A stretch of 64,000 nucleotides of DNA from Cognatilysobacter bugurensis (lineage in GTDB: Bacteria; Pseudomonadota; Gammaproteobacteria; Xanthomonadales; Xanthomonadaceae), in the NCBI RefSeq assembly GCF_014652095.1, contig NZ_BMYD01000002.1:124001-188000 (forward strand), in the 5' to 3' direction. Shown piece by piece: positions 56,584 to 64,000 of this stretch. The first letter of the stretch is position 1. Each line of letters opens with the position of its first letter. The position numbers were made by a program, and so were the translations under genes. The notes under the pieces are model-generated. The model made no database searches and had not been told where the DNA came from. It worked only from the letters and a program-made list of their open reading frames with translations.

Positions 56584-57012
56584 ATGGCGGCCACGGTCAA
56601 TCGAACCGCATCGCTCACGCTGCACCCGCTGCATGCGGTGCTGCTCGCGTCGACACTCCCGTTGTTTCTCGGCGCGTTGCTCACCGACATCGCGTACGCG
56701 AAGACCTACCACGTGCAATGGACGAACTTCGCGTCATGGCTGGTGCTTGCCGGCGTCATGCTTGCCGGGCTCGTGCTGGTCGTGGCGATCGTCGGCCTGC
56801 TGCGCTCGCATCGACGCGATGCCCGCTCGATCGCATATGTCGCGCTGGTGTTCGCGCTGTTCGTGCTCGGCCTCATCAACTCGCTGGTCCACGCGAAAGA
56901 CGCATGGGCGGCCATGCCGGGCGGCCTGGTGCTGTCGGCCGTGACACTGTTGCTTGCAGTGGCCGCGACATGGCTCGGGTTCGCGCACCGCCACACGGGA
57001 GACGTCGCATGA
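56584..57012 (+). CDS. DUF2231 membrane protein
   Basis: A 142-residue protein with four helices (about 17-37, 48-72, 82-103, 110-130). The motif LHPLHAVLLASTLPLFLGALLTDIAY is the DUF2231 opening. Family members are thought to take part in membrane redox processes, and His residues in the first helix could bind a cofactor, though this is unproven. It overlaps the sugar dehydrogenase gene (ATGA), so the two work in one operon, perhaps as membrane electron acceptor and dehydrogenase (inference). Confidence 0.85.
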   Translation: MAATVNRTASLTLHPLHAVLLASTLPLFLGALLTDIAYAKTYHVQWTNFASWLVLAGVMLAGLVLVVAIVGLLRSHRRDARSIAYVALVFALFVLGLINSLVHAKDAWAAMPGGLVLSAVTLLLAVAATWLGFAHRHTGDVA

Positions 57013-58298
57013 AGCGCCTGCGCTTGCTGACGCTCGCAGCGCTCGTCGCTGCACTTGCGGCCTGCGGCGGCGATGCCCCGCCGATCGACGTCGGCCCGGA
57101 CCCACGTCTGCCCGAGCCGCAGCGCGGCCTGGTGCCGGGCATGAACATCGCGGATCCGGTGAAGTGGGGCGATCAGCGCCCGGTCGTGCCGACTGGCTAC
57201 CGCATCGATGCGATCGCGACCGACCTCAAGATCCCGCGGCAGACGCTGCTGCTGCCAAACGGCGACATCCTCGTGGCCGAGGGCAAGGGTGGCAACGCGC
57301 CGGCGCTCAAGCCCAAGGACATCCTCGCGGGCTTCGCGATTTCCCAGGGCACGAGCTCGGTGAAGGGCGGCGACCGGCTCACCCTGCTGCGCGATGCTGA
57401 CAACGACGGGCGCTACGAAGGCCGCTGGGTGTTTGCCGACAACCTCAATGCGCCCTACGGTCTTGCGCTGATCGGCAACCGGCTGTTCGTCGCGAACCAG
57501 GACGCGGTGGTGCGCTTCGATTACCAGCCGGGCCAGACGCGCGCGAGCGGCCCGCCGGTCAAGCTCACCGACCTGCCCTCGGAGATCAACCACCACTGGA
57601 CGAAGGCGATGACGGCGAGCGCCGACGGGCGCTACCTGTATGTCGGCATCGGCTCGAACAGCAACATCACCGAGCGCGGCATGACCGCCGAGGCCGATCG
57701 CGCGTTGATCTGGCAGATCGACGCCGAGACCGGCATGCACAAGACCTATGCGTCGGGGCTGCGCAACCCGACCGCGCTTGCGATCCAGCCCGGCAGCGGG
57801 CAGCTGTGGGCGGTGGTCAACGAGCGCGACGAACTCGGCCCGAACCTCGTGCCGGACTACCTCACCTCCGTGCGCGAGGGGGCCTTCTACGGCTGGCCGT
57901 ACAGCTACTGGGGCCAGCACGTCGACCCGCGCGTGCGGCCGCAAAAGCCCGAGAAAGTGGCCGCGGCGATCAAGCCCGACTACAGCCTCGGCTCGCATGT
58001 CGCCCCGTTGGGGCTGGATTTCTCGACGCCCGCGATGGGCGCGCGCTTTGCCGAAGGCGCGTTCGTCGGCGAGCACGGCAGCTGGAACCGGGAAACCCCG
58101 GTCGGCTACCGCGTCGTCTTCGTGCCGTTCCGAGGCGGCCGACCGGCCGGTGAGGCGGTCGACTTCATCACCGGCTTCATGGGCGAGGACGGCAAGACGC
58201 GCGGCCGTCCGGTCGGCGTCACGGTCGACCCGCGCGGCGCGCTCATCGTGGCCGACGACCTGTCGAGCACGATCTGGCGGGTCACGCCGGCGCGGTGA
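57009..58298 (+). CDS. PQQ-dependent sugar dehydrogenase (sorbosone dehydrogenase type), lipoprotein
   Basis: A 429-residue periplasmic lipoprotein (lipobox LAAC, C20) with a six-bladed beta-propeller of the soluble glucose/sorbosone dehydrogenase family. Motifs: IPRQTLLLPNGDILVAEG, NAPYGLALIGN, GIGSNSNITERG, GLRNPTALAI, GAFYGWPYSYWG and VGEHGSWNRETPVGY, the last two lining the PQQ and substrate site. It oxidises an aldose or sorbosone-like sugar, passing electrons to the membrane. ATG 57009 overlaps the DUF2231 stop. Cytochrome oxidase genes follow 304 bp downstream. Confidence 0.9.
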   Translation: MKRLRLLTLAALVAALAACGGDAPPIDVGPDPRLPEPQRGLVPGMNIADPVKWGDQRPVVPTGYRIDAIATDLKIPRQTLLLPNGDILVAEGKGGNAPALKPKDILAGFAISQGTSSVKGGDRLTLLRDADNDGRYEGRWVFADNLNAPYGLALIGNRLFVANQDAVVRFDYQPGQTRASGPPVKLTDLPSEINHHWTKAMTASADGRYLYVGIGSNSNITERGMTAEADRALIWQIDAETGMHKTYASGLRNPTALAIQPGSGQLWAVVNERDELGPNLVPDYLTSVREGAFYGWPYSYWGQHVDPRVRPQKPEKVAAAIKPDYSLGSHVAPLGLDFSTPAMGARFAEGAFVGEHGSWNRETPVGYRVVFVPFRGGRPAGEAVDFITGFMGEDGKTRGRPVGVTVDPRGALIVADDLSSTIWRVTPAR

Positions 58299-58602
58299 GC
58301 GAATTCGCAGGCAGAGAGGGCCGGGCCCCGCAGCGCGGTCGCGTCGCGCTGAAACTGCGACGGTGCACATGGGCCGACCGCGTGCGGGGCGCTGGCCGGT
58401 CGCGGACGACCCCATGCGCCGCACCGGCAACGCCGGCTGCGGCGTGCAGAGGTGGCCGCATGGCGCCGCAGGTGGACGGAGGTCGAGTCAGCTCGACCCT
58501 TCTGCGCGAGTATTCCGGCGGCGCGCGGCGACCGCGCGCCGCAGCGGTTTCATCGCCCTGATGGGTCAGCACCGTTCCCGGTTTGCCGCCCCTGAGGGTC
58601 GC
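58299..58602. other. Intergenic region before the oxidase operon, 304 bp
   Basis: The promoter of the cytochrome oxidase genes should be here. No convincing -35/-10, no terminator with T-run, and no gene seen. The GAGGG at about 58594 is the ribosome site of subunit II. Confidence 0.4.
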
Positions 58603-59349
58603 ATGCGCATGGCGCCGGCCCGTCCCATCGCCCGCCTGCGCACGCTCTGCATGCTGGCCGGCCTCGCGCCGGCGACGGGGTGCAGCGGCGTGCAGTCAAT
58701 GCTGGACCCGGCCGGTCCGGCCGCGGAGCGTATCGCGCACGTGTGGTGGTGGATGGCGGGCGGCGCGACGTTCGTGCTTGGCCTCGTGCTTGCGCTGCTG
58801 GCATGGGCACTGCTGAGGCCTCGGCACCGGCTCGCGCCCGAACGCGGCATGCGGTTGATCGTCGCCGGTGGCATCGTGCTGCCGGTCACCCTGCTGTTCG
58901 TACTGCTCGTGTTTGGCACGCGCATCGGGCATGCCGTGAAAACGCTCGGTGGCCGACCGGCACACGTCGTCGAGGTCGAGGGCCGCCAGTGGGCGTGGAC
59001 GTTCGGCTACCTCGACGCGCAAGGGCGCGTCGTCGCAACCACGGCTGACCGCCTGGTCATGCCGCTCGGGCGTGTCGTCGAATTCCGCATTCGCTCGCGC
59101 GACGTGATCCACAGCTTCTGGATCCCGCGCCTCGGCGGCAAGGTGGACGCGATTCCCGGGCACACGACGTGGCTGCGCCTGCGCGCGGACCGCATCGGGC
59201 CCATTCGCGGCCAGTGCGCGGAGTTCTGCGGACTGCGCCATGCGCACATGGCGTTCGACGTCGATGTAATGCCGGCGTCCGCGTTCGATCGCTGGCTGGT
59301 GGAGCAGGGCGACGCGCCCGGCAGCGGCATCGAGGCGCAGGTGCCATGA
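58603..59349 (+). CDS. coxB: Cytochrome c oxidase subunit II
   Basis: A 248-residue membrane-bound subunit holding the dinuclear CuA centre that takes electrons from cytochrome c. N-terminal signal with a possible lipid-attached Cys (C27, APATGC), two helices (about 48-70 and 84-104), then the cupredoxin domain with the electron-entry aromatic patch QWAWTFGY. CuA ligands are seen: H170, C205, E207, C209, H213 and M216. No C-terminal cytochrome c domain. ATG 58603 has GAGGG upstream; an earlier ATG at 58561 is possible. Its stop overlaps the start of subunit I (ATGA). Confidence 0.93.
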   Translation: MRMAPARPIARLRTLCMLAGLAPATGCSGVQSMLDPAGPAAERIAHVWWWMAGGATFVLGLVLALLAWALLRPRHRLAPERGMRLIVAGGIVLPVTLLFVLLVFGTRIGHAVKTLGGRPAHVVEVEGRQWAWTFGYLDAQGRVVATTADRLVMPLGRVVEFRIRSRDVIHSFWIPRLGGKVDAIPGHTTWLRLRADRIGPIRGQCAEFCGLRHAHMAFDVDVMPASAFDRWLVEQGDAPGSGIEAQVP

Positions 59350-61865
59350 GCACGGCGCGTCCCGGAGCGATGGATACGGACGGGCGCCTCGCTCAGCTCA
59401 CGCGTGTCTGGAAAAACGGCCCGGGCATCCGCGGCGGGTTCACCGCCGTCAACCACAGCACGGTCGGCCTGCGCTTCATCGTCACCGGCTTTGCGTTCCT
59501 GCTCATCGGCGGGTTGCTCGCGATGTTCATCCGCCTGCAGCTCGCGTGGCCCGGCAACGAGGTGCTCGACCCGCAGCGCTACAACCAGTTCGTGACCATG
59601 CACGGCACGACGATGATGTTCCTGTTCGCGGTGCCGATCATGGAAGGCTTCGCGATGTACCTGATCCCGAAGATGCTCGGCGCACGCGACATGCCGCTGC
59701 CGCGCGTGGGCGCGTTCGGGTACTGGTGTTACCTCTTCGGCGGGATCTTCCTCTACACGAGCTTCCTGTTCGGCGCGGCGCCGGACACGGGCTGGTACAT
59801 GTACGTGCCGCTGACCGACAAGACCTACAGCCCGGGCCTGGGCGTGGATTTCTGGCTGCTCGGCGTGACGTTCGCCGAGATTGCCGCGGTGACCGGCGCG
59901 ATCGGCCTCATCAGCTCGATCCTGCTCACGCGCGCACCGGGGATGGGCATCCAGCGCATGCCGCTGTTCGCGTGGTACATGCTCGTCACCGCGTTCATGA
60001 TCGCGTTCGGCTTTCCGCCATTGATCCTCGGCAGCGTGCTGCTCGAGATCCAGCGTGCGTTCGACTTCGCGTTCTTCGACCCCGGCCGCGGCGGCGACCC
60101 GCTGCTGTGGCAGCACCTGTTCTGGCTGTTCGGGCACCCCGAGGTGTACGTGATCTTCTTGCCGGCCGCAGGCGTGATCTCGTCACTGATCCCTACGTTC
60201 GCGCGGCGCCCGATCGTCGCGTATCGCTGGATCGTGCTCGCGGTGATCACGCTGGGCTTCTTGAGCTTCGGGCTGTGGGTACACCACATGTTCGCGGTTG
60301 GCATTCCGCTGCTGTCGTTGAGCTTCTTCAGTGCAGCCAGCATGGCCGTCGCGATTCCGACCGGCATCCAGATCTTCGCGTGGCTCGCGACGCTGTGGGC
60401 CGGCAAGCCGTGGCTGCGCGTGCCGATGCTCTACATCGTCAGCTTTTTCTTCATCTTCGTGCTCGGCGGGCTCACGGGGGTGATGCTCGCGCTCGTGCCG
60501 TTCGACTGGCAGGTGCACGACACGCATTTCGTCGTCGCGCATTTCCACTACGTGCTGATCGGCGGGCTGATGTTTCCGTTGTTCGCGGGACTGTATTACT
60601 GGCTGCCGCTGGTGAGCGGGCGCATGCCATCGGAAAGCCTGAGCCGCAGCGCGTTCTGGCTGGTGTTCATCGGCTTCAACCTGACATTCCTGCCGATGCA
60701 CCTCACCGGCATGGCCGGGATGCCCCGGCGCGTGTACACCTACGTGCCGGAGCTCGGGGTCTCATGGCTCAATCTGGTATCGACCGCGGCCGGGTTCGTG
60801 CTGGCGGTGGGGATCGTCGCGATCCTCATCGACGTGGCGTTGTGTTTCCGCTACGGACGGCCGGCGACCCGCAACCCGTGGCATGCGACCACACTGGAAT
60901 GGGCGGTGCCGGTGCCGGTGCCGATGTACAACTTCGCGTCGGTGCCCACGGTCACGAGCGCGTGCCCGCTCTGGGACCGGCCGCAGCTGATGGAGGAGGT
61001 CGCACGCCCGGACGGCCTGTTGGCCGACGCCTCGCACGGGCGTCGCGAGTTGCTCGGCACGCACCTGTTGTCAGCCGAGCCCGAACAGGTGATCCGTATT
61101 TCAGGCTCGAGCGCGGTCCCGCTGGTCGCGGCGCTGTCGATCGCCGCGTTGCTTGCCGCGTTTCTCGGCAAGCAGTACGTGCTGGCGGCTATTGCGCTGT
61201 TGCCGATGCTCGCAGCGTTCGGCCACTGGCTGTGGACCACGGGCGACCGTCGCGCGCCGGTGCAGCTGCAGGCAGCGCCGGGCCTCACGTTGCCCGTGCA
61301 ATCGGCCGCGCGCAATGCGCCGGGCTGGTGGGCGCTGGTCATCGCTTTGCTCATCGACGGCTCCCTGTTCGCGTCGCTGGTGTTCTCGTACTTCTATCTG
61401 TGGCTCGGTGCCGAGTCATGGCCGCCTGCGTCCGGGGGCATCGGCGCGATCGCCGTGCCGCTGCTCGCGCTGGTGACGCTTGCGGCTGCGGTGCCGGCGA
61501 CGCTGATTGCGCGACGTGCAAATGCGCGTGGCCACGATGCGTCATTCCGGATGGCGACCGCGATCGCAGGCATCACGGGCGCTGCGTTCATCGCCCTGCA
61601 TGCGGTCGCGCTCGCGCCTGCGCTCGGCGCGCCGCAGGTGAGCGCCTATGCCTCGGTGACGTGGACACTGGCGGGATTCCATGCCGTGCATGTCGCGCTC
61701 GGTGTGCTGATCAACGCCTTCGTCTGGATGCGGTCGCGCCGTCGCCACCTCGACGCCCACCGCCCGCTCGAGGCGCGCATTGCGACCGCGTACTGGCTTT
61801 ACGTCGCCGGCCAGGGCGCGATCGCGTGGGCCGTGCTGCATCTGTTCCCGAGGACGCTCGAGTGA
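59346..61865 (+). CDS. Cytochrome c oxidase subunit I fused to a subunit III-like domain
   Basis: An 839-residue inner-membrane protein. Residues about 25-560 are the 12-helix subunit I that reduces O2: low-spin haem His in TMHGTTMMF, His-Tyr pair in GHPEVYVIFLP, CuB His pair in VHHMF, and the haem ligands in HFHYVLIGG. After a hydrophilic linker (about 560-600) come further helices (about 610-835) with the SLFASLVFSYFYLW and GFHAVHVALGV segments of subunit III. Fused I/III subunits are known in caa3-type oxidases. Overlaps subunit II upstream and a small membrane protein downstream (GTGA). Confidence 0.93.
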   Translation: MSTARPGAMDTDGRLAQLTRVWKNGPGIRGGFTAVNHSTVGLRFIVTGFAFLLIGGLLAMFIRLQLAWPGNEVLDPQRYNQFVTMHGTTMMFLFAVPIMEGFAMYLIPKMLGARDMPLPRVGAFGYWCYLFGGIFLYTSFLFGAAPDTGWYMYVPLTDKTYSPGLGVDFWLLGVTFAEIAAVTGAIGLISSILLTRAPGMGIQRMPLFAWYMLVTAFMIAFGFPPLILGSVLLEIQRAFDFAFFDPGRGGDPLLWQHLFWLFGHPEVYVIFLPAAGVISSLIPTFARRPIVAYRWIVLAVITLGFLSFGLWVHHMFAVGIPLLSLSFFSAASMAVAIPTGIQIFAWLATLWAGKPWLRVPMLYIVSFFFIFVLGGLTGVMLALVPFDWQVHDTHFVVAHFHYVLIGGLMFPLFAGLYYWLPLVSGRMPSESLSRSAFWLVFIGFNLTFLPMHLTGMAGMPRRVYTYVPELGVSWLNLVSTAAGFVLAVGIVAILIDVALCFRYGRPATRNPWHATTLEWAVPVPVPMYNFASVPTVTSACPLWDRPQLMEEVARPDGLLADASHGRRELLGTHLLSAEPEQVIRISGSSAVPLVAALSIAALLAAFLGKQYVLAAIALLPMLAAFGHWLWTTGDRRAPVQLQAAPGLTLPVQSAARNAPGWWALVIALLIDGSLFASLVFSYFYLWLGAESWPPASGGIGAIAVPLLALVTLAAAVPATLIARRANARGHDASFRMATAIAGITGAAFIALHAVALAPALGAPQVSAYASVTWTLAGFHAVHVALGVLINAFVWMRSRRRHLDAHRPLEARIATAYWLYVAGQGAIAWAVLHLFPRTLE

Positions 61866-62248
61866 CGCGTTTAGCGCCGTCGCGGCTGGCCGGCATGGCC
61901 GCGCCGATGGTCGTGTGGGCGGTGCACTTCGTGCTGGTGTACAGCCTGACCGGCTTGGCCTGCGCGGACGCGTGGAAGGCGACCGAATGGCTCGGCGTGC
62001 GGCGGCTGATCTGGGCGCTGCTGCTGTGGAGCGCGGTCGCGCTGGCATTGATCGCATGGCTCGGCCAGCGGGCGCGACGCATGCAGCACCGGATCGCGCG
62101 CGACATCGAAGCCGCAGACGACGCGCGACGTCGCGAGCTTGAGCGCCAGTGCTTTGCAGCGCGGATGACATCGCTGCTCGCGCTGCTCGCGGCCGTTGCG
62201 GTCGCGTTCACTGCGGTGCCGATGTTCGTCCTGCCCGATTGCACCTGA
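61862..62248 (+). CDS. Small membrane protein of the oxidase operon
   Basis: A 128-residue protein with three helices (about 11-32, 45-66, 100-122). The first carries PMVVWAVHFVLVYSLTGLACAD, with His and Cys, a pattern seen in small proteins of unknown function in caa3-like operons. Starts with GTG at 61862, overlapping the stop of subunit I/III by four bases, so it is coupled. It may help assembly or occupy the place of subunit IV; function is not known. Confidence 0.75.
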   Translation: MTRLAPSRLAGMAAPMVVWAVHFVLVYSLTGLACADAWKATEWLGVRRLIWALLLWSAVALALIAWLGQRARRMQHRIARDIEAADDARRRELERQCFAARMTSLLALLAAVAVAFTAVPMFVLPDCT

Positions 62249-62255
62249 GGTCGCC

Positions 62256-62786
62256 GTGTTCAGACGCAAACGTCCCACATCCGAGCAGCAATTCACGCGC
62301 AAGATTCCGAGCCGCGTGGCGTTCCGCCAGCACCCGATTCACCCGATGCTCGTCGTCTTTCCAATCGCATTCCTGGCCTCCGTGCCGGCCGCCGATCTTG
62401 CATTCGTGTTGCTGCACGACGTGCGTTGGGCACAGCTGGCGTTCGTGCTCAACATTGCCGGGCTCGCGACCGGGCTGCTTGCGGCGGCGTTCGGGCTCGG
62501 CGATTTCCTGCTCGTGCGTGAGATCCGCAACCACATCTCGGCCTGGAGTCACGCGGTGGTCGCGGTGATGCTGCTTGCGCTCGCGGCCGCGGGCGTATGG
62601 CTGCGCTGGCCCGATCCGATCCGCGCGGTGTGGCCGTGGGGCCTGCTGCTGTCGTCGGCGACCGGGCCCGTGGTCGCCGCGGCCGGCTGGCTCGGCGGCA
62701 CGCTGAGTTTCCGGCACGGCATCGGCGTCTACGGCGAAGACCACGCGCCGCGCGAAGCGCCTCCGGACGGGCCGGCCGAAGGCTAG
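62256..62786 (+). CDS. DUF2231 membrane protein (second copy)
   Basis: A 176-residue protein with four helices (about 31-52, 60-84, 92-112, 122-145) and the DUF2231 motif RQHPIHPMLVVFPIAFLA. It starts with GTG at 62256 (GAGG upstream), 7 bp after the preceding gene, in the oxidase operon. The family appears twice in this respiratory region, which favours a redox role. Its TAG stop shares the palindrome CTAG (62783-62786) with the stop of the convergent gene. Confidence 0.84.
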   Translation: MFRRKRPTSEQQFTRKIPSRVAFRQHPIHPMLVVFPIAFLASVPAADLAFVLLHDVRWAQLAFVLNIAGLATGLLAAAFGLGDFLLVREIRNHISAWSHAVVAVMLLALAAAGVWLRWPDPIRAVWPWGLLLSSATGPVVAAAGWLGGTLSFRHGIGVYGEDHAPREAPPDGPAEG

Positions 62787-63259
62787 GGCGCCCGAGTCCC
62801 GGGCATCGGGGCCGCCGCTTCGGGCGGTGCCGGCAACGGTGGCAGCGTGCGCGGCTTCGCACCGGTCAGCGCCGCAATCGCGAGCAGCAGCACCAGCGGC
62901 AGCGCCCCAAGTGCGCGGTAGAAGCCCGAGCCGTGGCGGTCGCGGCCGTGCTCCAGTGCGAACATCACCACGCCGAGATACAGGTGCACGGCCACGGCGG
63001 CCAGCACGACGAGCAGCTTCATGAGCAGCCATGCGCCGCTGGGCCCGGTGGCGATGAGCGCGATGCCGAACGCGATCGTGAGCAAACCGGCCGGCGACAT
63101 CAGGCGGAAATACAGGGCGCCGGCCACGGGCACGAAGAAGTCGAGTTCGGCGTCGCGCTCGCCGCGGTGCCGTGCGACGAACAGGCGCGGCAAGAAGAAC
63201 AGGCCGGTGAACCAGACGCTCATCGCAGCGATGTGGCCGACCTTGAGCCAGAACTCCAC
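62783..63259 (-). CDS. HemJ/CopD-like membrane protein
   Basis: A 158-residue protein with four helices. The N-terminus EFWLKVGHIAAMSVWFTGLFFLPRLFVARH matches the HemJ (UPF0093) pattern, and the LMSPAGLLTIAFGIALI segment also fits; CopD-family copper proteins are close in sequence. HemJ oxidises protoporphyrinogen IX in haem synthesis, fitting an oxidase neighbourhood, but assignment to HemJ or to another member of the superfamily is open. Starts with GTG at 63259, with GGAGG 5 bp upstream. C-terminus is Pro/Ala-rich. Convergent, with shared stop palindrome. Confidence 0.78.
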   Translation of the reverse strand: MEFWLKVGHIAAMSVWFTGLFFLPRLFVARHRGERDAELDFFVPVAGALYFRLMSPAGLLTIAFGIALIATGPSGAWLLMKLLVVLAAVAVHLYLGVVMFALEHGRDRHGSGFYRALGALPLVLLLAIAALTGAKPRTLPPLPAPPEAAAPMPGTRAP

Positions 63260-63366
63260 GCAGGCCTCCGGGGTTGGGCGGACCGGCCCACTGTAGATCG
63301 CGCTGCGCAAGCGCATGTGACCGCTCGCGACACGCCCTCGCACGGGCGTTTGCTAGCGTCGATGCG

Positions 63367-64000
63367 ATGGGCCACCGACGCCACCGAGATCGGACGATCC
63401 GCGCCGCGGCCTGCGTCATCGCAATGCCCGGTGTCGTGCTCGCGCACGGCGGTGAGCATGCGCCGCGCTTGTCCGACGCGTGGTCGCTGTCGCCGTGGCT
63501 GCTCGTTCCGGCCGTGATCGCGCTTGCCGGCTATGTGCTCGGTGTCACGCGGCTGTGGCGGCGCGCTGGCATCGGGCGCGGCATCGCGCGGCGTGAAGCG
63601 ACTGCGTTTGCAGGCGGTGTGGCGGCGCTGTTCGCCGCGCTCGTATGGCCGCTGGATGCGCTCGGCGAGTGGTCACTCGCGGCGCACATGGCCCAGCACA
63701 TGGTGCTGCTCGCGCTCGCTCCGCCGCTGGTGATGCTCGGCCGGCCGGGTGCGGCGCTCGCGCACGCGGTTCCCACCAATGTCGCGGTTGCAGCGCGGCG
63801 CATCATCGCGCCCGTGCACACCCGGGCCGCGAAGGCCCTTGCCGCGGCAACGGGCGCGCAGGTCGCGGTCATGGGACTGTGGCACCTGCCGGCGGCGACC
63901 GCGGCCGCGTTGGCGCACGAAGCCGTGCACTGGGCGATGCACGCGAGTTTCCTGCTCGCGGGCCTGTGGTTCTGGGCCGCGATGGTGCATCGCATCCGCG
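63367..64000 (+). CDS. CtaG-family cytochrome c oxidase assembly protein (partial, runs off the right edge)
   Basis: The first 211 residues are present. After an N-terminal hydrophobic signal-like segment (IRAAACVIAMPGVVLAHG) come a helix (LVPAVIALAGYVLGVTRLW), another (AFAGGVAALFAALVWPLDAL), and the SLAAHMAQHMVLLALAPPLVMLGRPG segment, whose HMxQHM-LLxxxPPL-xLG pattern is the mark of the caa3_CtaG family. Later EAVHWAMHASFLLAGLWFWA also fits. It helps insert copper into the oxidase, consistent with the oxidase genes upstream. ATG 63367 is the first start; divergent from the HemJ/CopD-like gene. Confidence 0.87.
   Translation, partial: MGHRRHRDRTIRAAACVIAMPGVVLAHGGEHAPRLSDAWSLSPWLLVPAVIALAGYVLGVTRLWRRAGIGRGIARREATAFAGGVAALFAALVWPLDALGEWSLAAHMAQHMVLLALAPPLVMLGRPGAALAHAVPTNVAVAARRIIAPVHTRAAKALAAATGAQVAVMGLWHLPAATAAALAHEAVHWAMHASFLLAGLWFWAAMVHRIR

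Noticed and set aside
59546-61861. Very long alternative frame over the subunit I/III gene
   Set aside because: Arg/Ala-rich shadow frame; only its last part (61862-62248) is a real gene with its own start.

Overview
The window reads as chromosome of a high-GC gammaproteobacterium, most likely Xanthomonadaceae (Lysobacter/Luteimonas/Xanthomonas relatives). The evidence is the strongly GC-biased third codon positions, a DUF2058 protein, S9 and DUF885 periplasmic peptidases, several DUF2231 membrane proteins, and a LacI / FucP-type transporter / GH3 / TonB-receptor / tryptophan-halogenase / SapC cluster of the kind seen in that family. This taxonomic call is inference from gene content. I saw no rRNA, tRNA, CRISPR array, phage or insertion sequence.

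Layout. 0.1-9.1 kb: housekeeping and redox genes (WYL regulator, glutathione transferase, membrane proteins, DoxX protein, a ROK-type kinase whose lobes are in swapped order, a FrnE-like DsbA protein, a TPR protein preceded by an unusual 8-bp repeat array). 9.3-17.1 kb: nitrilase-family amidohydrolase, secreted GH13 alpha-amylase, secreted PA-domain metalloprotease with a coupled small exported protein, monothiol-type glutaredoxin, a CSD-TM-excalibur protein and a DUF2058 protein.

17.2-33.3 kb is a signalling island: an ECF sigma factor with a membrane partner; a DUF3068 (PorA-like) protein overlapping a 1299-aa hybrid kinase, followed by a REC-GGDEF diguanylate cyclase; and, on the other strand, a GAF-GAF-GGDEF-EAL protein, a triple-receiver hybrid kinase, CheR, CheB and a REC-kinase, the last four joined by overlapping stop and start codons. 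No chemoreceptor, CheA or CheW lies here, so this looks like c-di-GMP and phosphorelay signalling rather than a complete chemotaxis system.

34.3-49.1 kb is a glycan-utilisation locus. A LacI-family regulator is divergent from a FucP-type sugar transporter and an overlapping clan GH-A hydrolase; then come a secreted GH3 beta-glucosidase, a TonB-dependent receptor, and a cassette of tryptophan-halogenase-like flavoprotein, SapC, cupin/JmjC-like protein and a second halogenase-like protein. Three copies of one 14-bp near-palindrome (TGACAACGCTGTCA type) stand before the transporter, the GH3 gene and the receptor, which makes one regulon likely. 

49.1-55.2 kb: SNase-type lipoprotein, DUF885 peptidase, S9 prolyl oligopeptidase-family peptidase, Gfo/Idh/MocA oxidoreductase. 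55.2-64 kb: cysteine-cluster protein and methyltransferase, then a respiratory region: DUF2231 protein, PQQ-type sugar dehydrogenase lipoprotein, cytochrome c oxidase subunit II, a fused subunit I/III, a small membrane protein, a second DUF2231 protein, a HemJ/CopD-like membrane protein and a CtaG-family assembly protein cut by the window edge.
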